A stretch of DNA of 64,000 bases from positions 124,001 to 188,000 of the forward strand of contig MPOA01000006.1 of assembly GCA_001899445.1 (NCBI GenBank), given 5' to 3'. Below the pieces are notes generated by a model, which searched no databases, had not been told where the DNA came from, and worked only from the letters and a program-made list of their open reading frames with translations. The stretch is from Candidatus Desulfopertinax cowenii. Lineage in GTDB: Bacteria > Bacillota > Desulfotomaculia > Desulfotomaculales > Desulforudaceae. Below, in pieces: positions 1-8,134 of this stretch; position 1 is the stretch's first letter, and each line of letters begins with the position of its first letter. A program made the translations under genes and the position numbers.

Positions 1-786
1 GACATCCTGGTCAAGGAAATCGTAAACGTCCGCCGGAATCACCGCCGGCGACCAGAACGGCCAAGCCTCGCAGACCTTGTCCCGCGCCTCACCGTCGATG
101 CCAAAGAATACTATGTCTCGCTGCGCCGCGGTCTCCAGTATACCGGCAACCGGGACCCCCGCCGCAAAGCTGTTCGCGTCCAGCTGCCTATCCAGGTGCT
201 GGGAAACCAGGTCGCTTAGGCCGGCGTGCCGTACGGTCGCCTCAATGCCCAGCAGTTCGAGGATCCGCGGATGGTAAGTACCGGCAGTGCCGCCGGCCGG
301 ACCCGAGCCCACTGTCTTGCCTTCCAGGTCTTCGATGCTGTTGATACCGGAATTCTTGAAAGCCCACCACTGGGAGTAGGTGGTATACATCGGGAAAATT
401 GCCCGCACGTTGGTCATCTGGACCCCGCCGGTCCAGTCGCCTTCACCGTGCCAGCCCTCCCAGGCCGGCCCCATAGTGACCAAGCCGAGTTCCAGGTTAC
501 CGTTGTGAACCAACTGCATGTTGTGGTTCGGACCGCCGGTCACTTCCACCGCGACCGGAATGCCGGTGACTTTTTCAATCACCTGGCTTAAACCCCCGGC
601 GTACACGTAATAAGTGCCGCCGATAGAAGCTGAGCCGATGGTCAACGAACTCGGCCATGCCGCCTTGCCATCATCCTTATTAGGATCAGGCGGAGCCTGA
701 GTTTCCCCGCACCCCACCACAACGAGGGCCAGAGCCGTAATCAACGACAGCAATACAATAAGCATGCCCTTGCGCTTTATTAACAC
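1..786 (-). CDS. TRAP transporter solute-binding lipoprotein, TAXI family (partial, 3' end outside window)
   Basis: Periplasmic-type binding component of a TRAP (TAXI) transporter, expected to capture an organic acid or similar ligand outside the membrane. I translated the minus strand from GTG 786, which sits behind an AGGAG site; the next residues form a lipoprotein signal with a VVGC lipobox near residue 25. The mature part has the TAXI-family pattern: a SLTIGSASIGGTYY-like opening, then VEVTGGPNHNMQLV, and an EDLEGKTVGSGPAGG stretch. About 262 codons are present, whereas family members run to about 320-340, so the C-terminus and probably the membrane subunits lie off the left edge. The response regulator at 1116-1820 is upstream on the same strand and may control it (inference). 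Confidence 0.88.
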   Translation of the reverse strand, partial: MLIKRKGMLIVLLSLITALALVVVGCGETQAPPDPNKDDGKAAWPSSLTIGSASIGGTYYVYAGGLSQVIEKVTGIPVAVEVTGGPNHNMQLVHNGNLELGLVTMGPAWEGWHGEGDWTGGVQMTNVRAIFPMYTTYSQWWAFKNSGINSIEDLEGKTVGSGPAGGTAGTYHPRILELLGIEATVRHAGLSDLVSQHLDRQLDANSFAAGVPVAGILETAAQRDIVFFGIDGEARDKVCEAWPFWSPAVIPADVYDFLDQDV

Positions 787-1115
787 CGAGCACCATCTCC
801 TCTTTCTCTCTAAATAGTCATAAACCTTTCCAAAAGACCCTCCAACATCTTCCTCACACGATGGCTAAACCCCAGTTGCAGTTGCTTATTCACTCACCCC
901 CAATCCTGTTTAGGATCATCTTCAAGTTAAACAACCCGGTTTTTAAATAACTGCTTAGTACAATATTGAAGCTATATTTTAATAATGTTAATAATGCCTT
1001 ATCTTATTTATGATACATCTTTTTTGATGTGAAACTTAGGAAACAGATAAGCACTTTTAGAAAATTCTAAATTACCACGGCCATAGGTAACAATATTTTG
1101 ATCATTAACATAATT
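787..1115. other. AT-rich intergenic region between response regulator and TRAP gene
   Basis: This 329-base gap contains no convincing gene. It is much more AT-rich than its surroundings, especially at about 940-1115, which fits a promoter and regulator-binding region for the TRAP gene. It holds the perfect inverted repeat at 1056-1071. Read on the minus strand, it also has an AACAGGATT stretch near 905, similar to stretches found upstream of the SLH gene and the sigma-factor gene. Confidence 0.5.
1056..1071. promoter_or_regulatory. Inverted repeat, candidate operator
   Basis: TTTAGAA and TTCTAAA form perfect 7-base arms around an AA centre. It lies 45 bases past the stop of the response-regulator gene and 270 bases before the TRAP start. 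It could be a binding site for that regulator; there is no U-tract to make it a terminator. The assignment is inference. Confidence 0.3.
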
Positions 1116-1820
1116 TTATTCTTTGTGATAAGTAAGCCGGTATCGCGTCGTTGGCCGGCCAACCGAACCGTACTGCAACTCCGAAGCGACCACTCCAGCC
1201 CGAACCAGGTATTCAAGGTACCTCCGCGCGGTAGCCCTGGAAAACCCGATCCCCCGTGCAACCTCTTCGGCGGACACGCTTCCTGGTTTCTCGGCAAGAA
1301 ATGAAATAACCTGGGTCATGGTGAGCCGGTGGAAACCTTTGGGAAGCCTTTCCGCGGAAATGATTGACGGTCTCCGGACCGTATAAAAACCGTCGATCCA
1401 TGCTTGGTCAACCTCGGTTCTTCGGACAAGGGTTTGCCGCCTAGCGAAGTAGGCTTCCACAGCAAATTTCAGTCTCGGCACCTGGTAAGGTTTGATGATG
1501 TAATCGAATACCCCCAACCGAAATGCTTTTTCTACAACGGAGGTGGCCTTCAGACTGGTAATGGCAACGATGTCAACCGGCAACTCCCGGCGCCGTATTT
1601 CGATAATAAAACTGATGCCATCCGTGTCCGGTAGTATTAAATCGAGCAGGAGTAGATTTCTTCCTTCAACGCTAAGTGTTTCGAGCACCGAAGCGGCAGA
1701 AACGGCACAGAGCGTCACCGCATAACCGGAGATTTCTTCCACAATCTCCCGGTGCAACTGCAGCATCGCGGGATCACTGTCCAAGATAACAGTGGTGATG
1801 TTCTTGTTATTTTTTTTCAT
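1116..1820 (-). CDS. CitB/DcuR-type two-component response regulator
   Basis: A 234-residue transcription regulator. The N-terminal receiver domain (about 9-125) has acidic residues D14 and D16, phosphoacceptor D60 in LLLLDLILPD, T88 and K110 (IIKP). A helix-turn-helix lies at about 180-215 (SAEEVARGIGFSRATARRYL). This layout is that of the CitB/DpiA/DcuR family, which usually responds to di- and tricarboxylates through a CitA/DcuS kinase. No kinase gene is visible next to it: the 315 bases upstream hold none and the next gene is unrelated. The TRAP binding protein lies downstream on the same strand, so regulation of organic-acid uptake is a reasonable guess. Confidence 0.85.
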   Translation of the reverse strand: MKKNNKNITTVILDSDPAMLQLHREIVEEISGYAVTLCAVSAASVLETLSVEGRNLLLLDLILPDTDGISFIIEIRRRELPVDIVAITSLKATSVVEKAFRLGVFDYIIKPYQVPRLKFAVEAYFARRQTLVRRTEVDQAWIDGFYTVRRPSIISAERLPKGFHRLTMTQVISFLAEKPGSVSAEEVARGIGFSRATARRYLEYLVRAGVVASELQYGSVGRPTTRYRLTYHKE

Positions 1821-2135
1821 CCCCGTTCACCACCCTGTTGTGCCGCCGGGTGTCTGCAAAGATACCCCGGCATCGCCCGCGCCCGGTTTTTGTAATAATT
1901 AGACGTGGTGCCTTCTTCATCCTCCCGGTTGCTTCTGGAACATGTAACCACGTTCAGTACCGCTGGAGGGGCTAAAACACTTGCAGGCTTGTATTTGGAG
2001 GCCAATTTGTCTCGACAAATTTTGGGTGACTGGCAGGATTTCACTTTTTATCAAAGAACTAAGGATAACACTTGTAACCGAATTAAGTACAAAACCTTAG
2101 GCTAGTCGGTTGAGTCTTTGCAGGGAGCGGCGTGA
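1821..2135. other. Divergent intergenic region
   Basis: This 315-base gap separates the response regulator (minus) from the surface-protein gene (plus) and must hold both promoters. A 75-codon minus-strand frame overlapping the regulator start shows no kinase motifs and is not called. The gap contains the palindrome at 2004-2021 and a GGCAGGATTT stretch at 2032-2041. Confidence 0.5.
2004..2021. promoter_or_regulatory. Palindrome, possible Spo0A-like box
   Basis: AATTTGTC and GACAAATT form perfect 8-base arms with a 2-base centre. Read on the minus strand it contains TTTGTCGAG, one base off the TTTGTCGAA form of the Spo0A box. It sits about 115 bases before the SLH gene. Control by Spo0A is inference from similarity only. 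Confidence 0.3.
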
Positions 2136-5126
2136 ATGAAGGCAAGAAACGGTGCGAACAGCATAGTTCGACAACTAACCGTGTTACTAGTTACCGGGAT
2201 TGTGCTAGTTTTTGTCTTCGGTAACAGTGCCCGTGCCGCCAGCGAAATCATCGACCTTGAAGTCGGTGTAGAGGGCGAATACCAAACCATCACCGAGGCG
2301 GTATACGCCGCCGCCACCCAGTTTTCCAAGAGTACAGTACGAATCTGGGTCTACCCCGGAACGTACAGGGAAAACGTGGTTATCAACGTGGAAGGTCTAA
2401 CCATCGAGGGTGTAGGAGATCCGAATGAGATAGTGATTGAACCAGATCAGAACAAACACGTGATTAGCGTTGAAGCCAGCCGTGTTGAAATACGCAACGT
2501 AACGGTTACAGGCGCTACCCTGCTGGATCAGGCAGGTGTTTTCGTTGAAAACACTACTGGGGTTACCCTGTCCAAGATCGTTTCATGCAGCAACTCCCGC
2601 GGGGTTTACATTATTAACTCTACCGACTGCACAATACAGCAAAGCATTATCACGAACAACTCGAAATATGGAATAGCATTGGCTTGGGTTCAAAACTGCA
2701 CTATTAGAGATAACGACATTATTAACAATGGCATTGCTGGTATACGGGTAGTCGGAAGGAGCGATAACCCTTCCCATTCAAATACAATAGAGTTTAATCA
2801 TATTGCAGACAATGGAGCATATGGATTGGAGTTATACGGCCAACATGTTTGGAACACCAATGTGAACTGGAATGATGTTGTCGGAAACATTACCTACGGG
2901 CTTGAAAGCACGAATTCCGTTCAGGCGGCGTTTAACTGGTGGGGCCATCACAGTGGACCGTCAGGTGGACCTGATGGTGGCACGGGCGACAAAGTCAATG
3001 TTATGGTCAACTACGGCCCGTGGCTGGGAGCGCCGGTGGGGGCCACGCCCATGACCTTCCACCTGGACGCTACGTCGAAGACTTCCAAGACCATTTCTGA
3101 AACTATCCAGATAGCTGATCCCGGGGATACCATCGTTTTACACCCGGGCCATTACACCGAGAATGTTGTCCTTGACCAAAGCATCACGCTCCGGGGTGCC
3201 GGCGGCGTTGAGCGTCCGGTCCTCAGGCCGGAGACAGGGGCCGCCCTGGTTATCCGGGCAGGCAGTGCCACAGTGCAGGGCATTGAGCTGTTACGGATGT
3301 CTGATTCACCCGGAGTGATCATCGTGGGCACGGATGCAGAGGGCGCGAACAGTCCGACAGGTGTGGTGCTCGGCGGCCCGGACGCCATCCAGAACGACGA
3401 ACTACGCAACGTTTTTTCCGGGTACGATTGGATAACGCCGGCCATTACACTGACATACGACACGCAAATTTCAACCGCCGACGTCGAGGCCAGGTACAAT
3501 GATTGGGGTGACGGCGCTACGCGTGATTCCATCGCGGAGGCCGTTTACCACCAAGACCAGAACCCAGCACTCGGGCGGGTCGATTTCCTACCCGCCTATG
3601 CCGGCACGGAAATCATAACCCGCTGGCTGATCATCACTACCGACAACCTGCCGCCCGCCACGGCAGGCCAATCCTATGAAGCCATCCTCGAAGCAGCCGG
3701 TGGCGATGAAAACTATTACTGGGAGCTTCTCGGAGCACTGCCCGACGGTCTCGAACTAACTCCGGACGGTTTGATCACCGGTGTGCCGGTGCCGGACAAC
3801 GGCGACCGCACCCACAATTTCACCGTGCGGGTGACCGACCGCCAGGGGGAAACGGCGGAACGGAGCCTGAGTCTCCTGGTCCAAGAGGCCCAAGATCAGC
3901 TAAAGCAAGAAGAACCGGAACGCCCACCGGCCTCGGCGCGGACCCGAACGCGCACCGGCCACCGATTCATCTATTCACCCGCCGAAATCACTATTGTGTT
4001 AAACTTAGGCGCTTATCCGGGCAAACCTGTCAGGGTTGTCGTTCCCGGTGGCAGCCCGGCCGTGCGGATCGTCATTCCGCGTCTGGGCACTGACCCTGTG
4101 CCGCCCATCGACATTCTGGACGCCGGCGGCCGCTACCGGCTTTACCTTCCGGCCGGGAGCCTTGCCGGCGGTCGATCCGCTGAGTCCCGGGCGTCCGCTA
4201 CGGTGTTCGTTCTCCGCCCACAGCCGGCCCTTTCGGCTATTGCCCCGGTCGTGCAGATTAAAGCTTTGCACGACAACGGCCAGCCCCTGGACGCATTCGA
4301 CAGCCCGGTGCACCTCGGCTTGCGCTACAAACCGGCATCACCTTCCGAAGAAGTGCGGCTCGGGGTATACCGGTACGATTCAGAAACAGGATCGTGGCGG
4401 CACGTCGGCGGTCGCTTGGACCGAAACTCGCGGCTGGCGTGGGTTCCCCTGACCTCGTTCGGCAGCTACACAGTACTCAGCGGCGGTGAACACCGGTTTG
4501 CGGACGTCCCCAAGGATCATCCCGCTGGGGAGGCCATCGGCACGCTGGCGGCCAGAAGAATCCTGCGGGGTACCGGCGCGGACTTTTTCTTTCCCGGGGC
4601 AGTTCTCGACCGGGCCCAGGCGGCCGCTCTCATCCTAAGGCTGCTGTACCTTAAACCCGACCGTGCGGCGCACCCGGCCTTTCCCGACGTACGGCCGGAC
4701 AGCTGGTTTTTCGACCCCGTGCAACGGACTGCCGCGCTGGGCCTGATCTGCGGCTATCCCGACGGCAGCTTCCGCCCGCACCAAGGGATCTCCGAACAGG
4801 AGTTCTTATGTTTGCTCGCCCGGCTGCTCGAACGCAACGGCATCCGGTTATCAGCCCGGAAACCGGCCGCCCCCGCCTTTCATTCAGGCCGGCCCGACGG
4901 TCCGGAGCCGGCGCCCTGGGCTGCGGCCGATGTCGCCCGGATGTGGAAACACGGCATCGTCCGCGAGGCCTTCACTCCCAACGCGCCGGTCACCCGCGAA
5001 AGAGCCGCGGTCTGGACATGCCGAGTGTTGGAGCTCCTTGAAACCCGCGAAGGTGGCCAGGTACCACCCTGGCAAAACTCTCCACCAAGTCCCCGGCAAC
5101 CCGGTGACCACACCGGTGGTGCGTGA
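2136..5126 (+). CDS. Secreted parallel beta-helix protein with Ig-like and SLH domains
   Basis: A 996-residue surface protein. Residues 1-34 form a signal peptide ending ARA. Residues of about 45-280 are a right-handed beta-helix of the NosD/PbH1 type, with repeated short turns such as SRGVYIINSTDCTIQQSI. A second block, about 305-480, begins with a DPGDTIVLHPGHYTENVVL motif typical of pectate-lyase-like helices. Residues of about 500-585 resemble a putative Ig (He_PIG) domain (LPPATAGQSYEAIL, GLELTPDGLITGVP). Three SLH modules start near 786, 847 and 926 (FADVPKDHP, FPDVRPDSWF, WAAADVARMW) and should bind it to the cell wall. The beta-helix suggests carbohydrate binding or cleavage; no catalytic residues can be assigned. 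It is monocistronic, with GGGAG before the ATG. Confidence 0.88.
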   Translation: MKARNGANSIVRQLTVLLVTGIVLVFVFGNSARAASEIIDLEVGVEGEYQTITEAVYAAATQFSKSTVRIWVYPGTYRENVVINVEGLTIEGVGDPNEIVIEPDQNKHVISVEASRVEIRNVTVTGATLLDQAGVFVENTTGVTLSKIVSCSNSRGVYIINSTDCTIQQSIITNNSKYGIALAWVQNCTIRDNDIINNGIAGIRVVGRSDNPSHSNTIEFNHIADNGAYGLELYGQHVWNTNVNWNDVVGNITYGLESTNSVQAAFNWWGHHSGPSGGPDGGTGDKVNVMVNYGPWLGAPVGATPMTFHLDATSKTSKTISETIQIADPGDTIVLHPGHYTENVVLDQSITLRGAGGVERPVLRPETGAALVIRAGSATVQGIELLRMSDSPGVIIVGTDAEGANSPTGVVLGGPDAIQNDELRNVFSGYDWITPAITLTYDTQISTADVEARYNDWGDGATRDSIAEAVYHQDQNPALGRVDFLPAYAGTEIITRWLIITTDNLPPATAGQSYEAILEAAGGDENYYWELLGALPDGLELTPDGLITGVPVPDNGDRTHNFTVRVTDRQGETAERSLSLLVQEAQDQLKQEEPERPPASARTRTRTGHRFIYSPAEITIVLNLGAYPGKPVRVVVPGGSPAVRIVIPRLGTDPVPPIDILDAGGRYRLYLPAGSLAGGRSAESRASATVFVLRPQPALSAIAPVVQIKALHDNGQPLDAFDSPVHLGLRYKPASPSEEVRLGVYRYDSETGSWRHVGGRLDRNSRLAWVPLTSFGSYTVLSGGEHRFADVPKDHPAGEAIGTLAARRILRGTGADFFFPGAVLDRAQAAALILRLLYLKPDRAAHPAFPDVRPDSWFFDPVQRTAALGLICGYPDGSFRPHQGISEQEFLCLLARLLERNGIRLSARKPAAPAFHSGRPDGPEPAPWAAADVARMWKHGIVREAFTPNAPVTRERAAVWTCRVLELLETREGGQVPPWQNSPPSPRQPGDHTGGA

Positions 5127-5224
5127 AATACTCCCGGGCCCGGAATGTCGTCGTACCACTTTTTTGACCATCGGCCGCCGCCCGGAACTGCCGCGCACCC
5201 GCCCGATCTCGCTGGGCTGCAGAG

Positions 5225-5500
5225 TTACTCAAACTTATACCGGACCTCCAGGTCCGGACCCCCAATGTCCTTTTGCTGCACGATTTCCCCCTGGTAGATA
5301 ACCAGGAAGTGGGTCGGCCACACTTCGTGTTCACAACAAATCACCGGGGTGCAAGTTAGGTCGGGCCACTCCTGGTCCATCAGCGCCTCCGCCGGAGAGG
5401 AATACTGTTTAACAATCGTGCCCGCCCATCCGCCGCAGTATAGGCACCGGCCGGCCAGTACCGCCGTCATGGACATGATTTCACTTGGAATAATTCTCAT
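5225..5500 (-). CDS. Small cysteine-rich hypothetical protein
   Basis: A 91-residue protein I do not recognise. It starts at an ATG behind a clear AGGGGGTGG site. It has a CLYC pair near residues 19-22 and a CTPVICCEH cluster near 50-58, which could bind zinc or another metal. There is no signal peptide or membrane segment. It lies convergent to the SLH gene and upstream (on the same strand) of nothing within 98 bases; the deacetylase gene at 5554-6342 precedes it on the same strand with a 53-base gap, so the two could be cotranscribed. Confidence 0.6.
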   Translation of the reverse strand: MRIIPSEIMSMTAVLAGRCLYCGGWAGTIVKQYSSPAEALMDQEWPDLTCTPVICCEHEVWPTHFLVIYQGEIVQQKDIGGPDLEVRYKFE

Positions 5501-5553
5501 CCAGTATCCACCCCCTTAACCGGTAAGCCTTCATTGCCGTTCGTTTTGACCAG

Positions 5554-6342
5554 CTACACCGATGAACCGGCCGGGCCGGTCTCCACCATTAGGCAGGAAT
5601 AGTCGTGCAGGGTAATACCCTGGGCATCAAACCACGCCCGGACCTCGGGGGAACACAAAATGGCCAGTTCCCGCTGGCGTTCGGCGACGTAGGAACTCCT
5701 GGCGGCCAGAGCCATGTCGGCCAGGCCGGGATGGGTCATCAACTCCACCACCCGGTGCCCCTCGTTCATCGCCTCGTTAATCATCCGATACAGGTTTTCC
5801 AACGAGACCCCGGAACCGATCCACTCTCCGCAGAAGTGGTCTGGGGTGGCCACACCCCGGTTACGAAGTTTCTCCCGCATGTCCGGCTCCAGGTGCCGTA
5901 CTGGAAGACCATGGCGGCGCGCCACAGTAATCAACGCTTCCAATACCGCCGGATGACGGTGGATATGATGGTGGGTATCCAAGTGGGTGACAGTCAAGCC
6001 CCGCCGCAGAACCGTTTCGATCTGAGCCTCGAATTCCAGAACAATCTCCTGGACCCTGGGGTTCTGTTTCACAAAACGACTGGGGCGATGGAAAATGCCC
6101 TGCTTATCAACCAGTGACGGTAGGTCGGCGGAATTGGCGACCGGCCTACCGGCCGTAATGCAGAGGTGCACTCCGGCACTGGGTATTAACCCGCTACGCA
6201 GGTACTGGATGGCCGCTTCCGTTCCGTCCTGATTCACCATCAGGCTGGCACTGCTAAGAATACCGCGGCTAACTCCCAGAAGTATCGCCTGGTTTACTCC
6301 GGCGGTCAGTCCGAGATCGTCGGCGTTGACAATCAGTTTCAT
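5554..6342 (-). CDS. ChbG/YdjC-type carbohydrate deacetylase
   Basis: A 262-residue cytoplasmic hydrolase of the YdjC/ChbG family, which removes acetyl groups from N-acetylated sugars such as chitooligosaccharides; members in hopanoid and lipid pathways also exist. Seen in the sequence: the N-terminal VNADDLGLT metal-binding motif (D8, D9), a GVHLCITAGRPV segment around residue 57, and a HLDTHHHIHRHP histidine cluster around 120-131. A late VELMTHPG segment matches the family. The length is normal for the family. The substrate cannot be told from context. Confidence 0.85.
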   Translation of the reverse strand: MKLIVNADDLGLTAGVNQAILLGVSRGILSSASLMVNQDGTEAAIQYLRSGLIPSAGVHLCITAGRPVANSADLPSLVDKQGIFHRPSRFVKQNPRVQEIVLEFEAQIETVLRRGLTVTHLDTHHHIHRHPAVLEALITVARRHGLPVRHLEPDMREKLRNRGVATPDHFCGEWIGSGVSLENLYRMINEAMNEGHRVVELMTHPGLADMALAARSSYVAERQRELAILCSPEVRAWFDAQGITLHDYSCLMVETGPAGSSV

Positions 6343-6652
6343 GGCTTCACGCTCCCATCCGGTTCCATTATATCATTTTGCCAGCCCGCCTGGAGCGGCG
6401 GCAACCACAGGAGCGCTATTCATACCACCTAAATTACACCATACTCACAGCTCCAGTTCGTGGTAAAGTTGGCCCAGCCTCATTCCAGGTTCCGGCCGAA
6501 GGCTTCCACGGTCTCTCCATCTACTCCGGGAGTATCATTGTTGGCTCTTACAGCCCGGTAGCCCCATCGGTGCAACAAACATGCCGGGCGCACAAGAGTT
6601 TGGCACCCGGCAAGAACCGGGTGCCAAAAGCGCAACGATGATTGGGTGACAA
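6343..6652. other. Intergenic region with one stem-loop
   Basis: This 310-base gap lies between the 56-residue membrane-protein gene and the deacetylase gene, both on the minus strand. Apart from the 12-bp stem-loop at 6599-6628 I see no gene or recognised riboswitch. Confidence 0.45.
6599..6628 (-). terminator. Stem-loop, probable terminator of the 56-residue gene
   Basis: TTTGGCACCCGG pairs perfectly with CCGGGTGCCAAA over a 6-base loop, 25 bases past the stop of the minus-strand gene. No run of T follows on the minus strand, so it may be a weak terminator or a 3' end stabiliser. Confidence 0.45.
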
Positions 6653-6823
6653 TCAAGATCTCTTCAAAGTCGGGCGAATAAAGTCCAGTAGGCTGAGAAT
6701 CACTGCCGCCAACCCAAAACCGAGCACCCCGGCACCGAAAAGGCCGCCAACCAGGAACCAACCGGCCAGCGCAACTACCGCGCCGACGATCAGGACGATC
6801 CAGGTCAGGTTCATACCTTCCAT
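6653..6823 (-). CDS. 56-residue membrane microprotein
   Basis: Translating the minus strand from ATG 6823 gives 56 residues that are almost entirely hydrophobic. Two membrane helices are likely: about 8-28 (WIVLIVGAVVALAGWFL) and about 27-48 (GGLFGAGVLGFGLAAVIL), followed by a basic tail ending LKRS. A GGGAGGTG site sits 10 bases upstream. The order resembles the small GlsB/YeaQ-like or phage-like two-helix proteins, but I cannot place it in a family. It is divergent from the gene at 6949. Confidence 0.65.
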   Translation of the reverse strand: MEGMNLTWIVLIVGAVVALAGWFLVGGLFGAGVLGFGLAAVILSLLDFIRPTLKRS

Positions 6824-6948
6824 CTTGTTTATGCACCTCCCGTGAATGGTTGTTTCTTCAAGAATAGATTAACCGGATACCCGGGTTTTCAATCTCCAGA
6901 TATACATGATAATGTTGATGAAAAGAGAAGCGACAAGGGGGTTTTCCC

Positions 6949-7914
6949 GTGGCCAGACCGCAAGATGTGCAGGAAATGCTCAGATCCCAGCTTATTGCGG
7001 CGCGACAACAGGGGCACAGCGAACGGAAACTCAACCTGGACGGCCGGGAGGTCCGGGTAACCGTCAACTCCACCTCCCTACGTATAATGGTCTGTACCAC
7101 ACCATTGTACGGCTTCGAACCTCAAGACATCAATATTCTGGACGCTGTTCGCCGTCTGCTCGGCAACCCGCCCGACGCCGTGTACACTCGGAGCCAGGGT
7201 GAGAACCAAACGGTGAACTACTGTGCTGTGTGGGGCAATCCGGAACTCAGTTTCCACGAAGAGCTGGCTCCGCTGGTCCCCGAAATCTATGCGGCAGGGA
7301 ACCAGGTCTTGCTGATTTCGCAACGCCTGCGTTCCTACCTGGTCCCGGATCATCCCCGCAAGTGGATGCCGTACCAGGTGGATCTATGGCAGCGTTTTTG
7401 GACCTTGAGACTGGAAAACCCCCACGAACGGGAACGGATCGAGTTCTTCAGCCATCCACGCACGTGGGACTACTTTCAGGTTCTAGCAAAAAAACTCGCC
7501 TCCTTGACAGCCGAGGAAATTCCTGATAAAACCCAAGCGCGCACCCTGCAACCAAAGATTGAAGAGGTGTATTGCACCGCCGCCCTTACTGGCTACCACA
7601 TCTTCCTGCTCGGGCATCCCGAACCCCTGGACTTTCGCGCTCTGGATTTTTCCCGGGTTTCCGAACTCGTACCCGGCAACATGGGCTGGGACAGCATTCC
7701 GGAGCCGGTGCTGCAGGTGATCAACGAGATCAACGTCTCGGACATCCGGACCTCGGGCAACCTCTTCAAACGTGCCGTGCTGATGTCGCCGGAGATTCTC
7801 GATGGTCTACTGCTCAACGCCAACAAGTGCGCGGTGCTAGGCTACACCACCGGAGCAATGGCCCGCCGGCTGAAGACGCAAGATATGCCGCCGGGGGCTG
7901 AGCATGTTTTGTGA
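6949..7914 (+). CDS. Hypothetical protein, 321 residues
   Basis: I do not recognise this protein. The GTG start has AAGGGGG seven bases upstream. The product is soluble by appearance, without signal peptide, membrane helix or clear nucleotide-binding motif. It has two apparent parts: residues 1-110, and about 120-321, which is rich in aromatic residues (KWMPYQVDLWQRFW) and ends with a LMSPEILDGLLLNANKCAVLGYTTGAMARR segment. It stands alone between the divergent microprotein gene and the phosphate symporter gene. The 220 bases downstream hold no clear terminator. Confidence 0.7.
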   Translation: MARPQDVQEMLRSQLIAARQQGHSERKLNLDGREVRVTVNSTSLRIMVCTTPLYGFEPQDINILDAVRRLLGNPPDAVYTRSQGENQTVNYCAVWGNPELSFHEELAPLVPEIYAAGNQVLLISQRLRSYLVPDHPRKWMPYQVDLWQRFWTLRLENPHERERIEFFSHPRTWDYFQVLAKKLASLTAEEIPDKTQARTLQPKIEEVYCTAALTGYHIFLLGHPEPLDFRALDFSRVSELVPGNMGWDSIPEPVLQVINEINVSDIRTSGNLFKRAVLMSPEILDGLLLNANKCAVLGYTTGAMARRLKTQDMPPGAEHVL

Positions 7915-8134
7915 ACAAAATCCCTTCCTAAGGAGGTTCTTTGAGCTCCGGGTTTCTTGCTGTTGACGGGTTTTTGTTTTACGGTTAGAATTTCGGTAAT
8001 GTCGTCCCCGCCGCGAGCAAACAGCGCCAGGCTACTCTGCCTTGATTTCCCCTTAGCACCATAATGTGTCTGGGGCGTTTGCGGGGACAGGTATTGCGAT
8101 TTTTTTCACATTTCGGGAGGGAGGGCAGCCCCTA

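Noticed and set aside
1817-2044. Minus-strand frame overlapping the response regulator start, possible kinase remnant
   Set aside because: It has no ATP-binding or dimerisation motif, no clear ribosome site and poor composition for a protein; the region reads as promoter DNA.
6480-6836. 118-codon minus-strand frame covering the 56-residue gene in another frame
   Set aside because: Its composition is rich in Arg and Gly without pattern; the 56-residue frame has the better ribosome site and a clear membrane profile.
7941-7988. Fifteen-codon TTG frame behind AAGGAGG before the phosphate symporter, possible leader peptide
   Set aside because: The spacing is only four bases, the start is TTG, and there is no attenuator structure after it.
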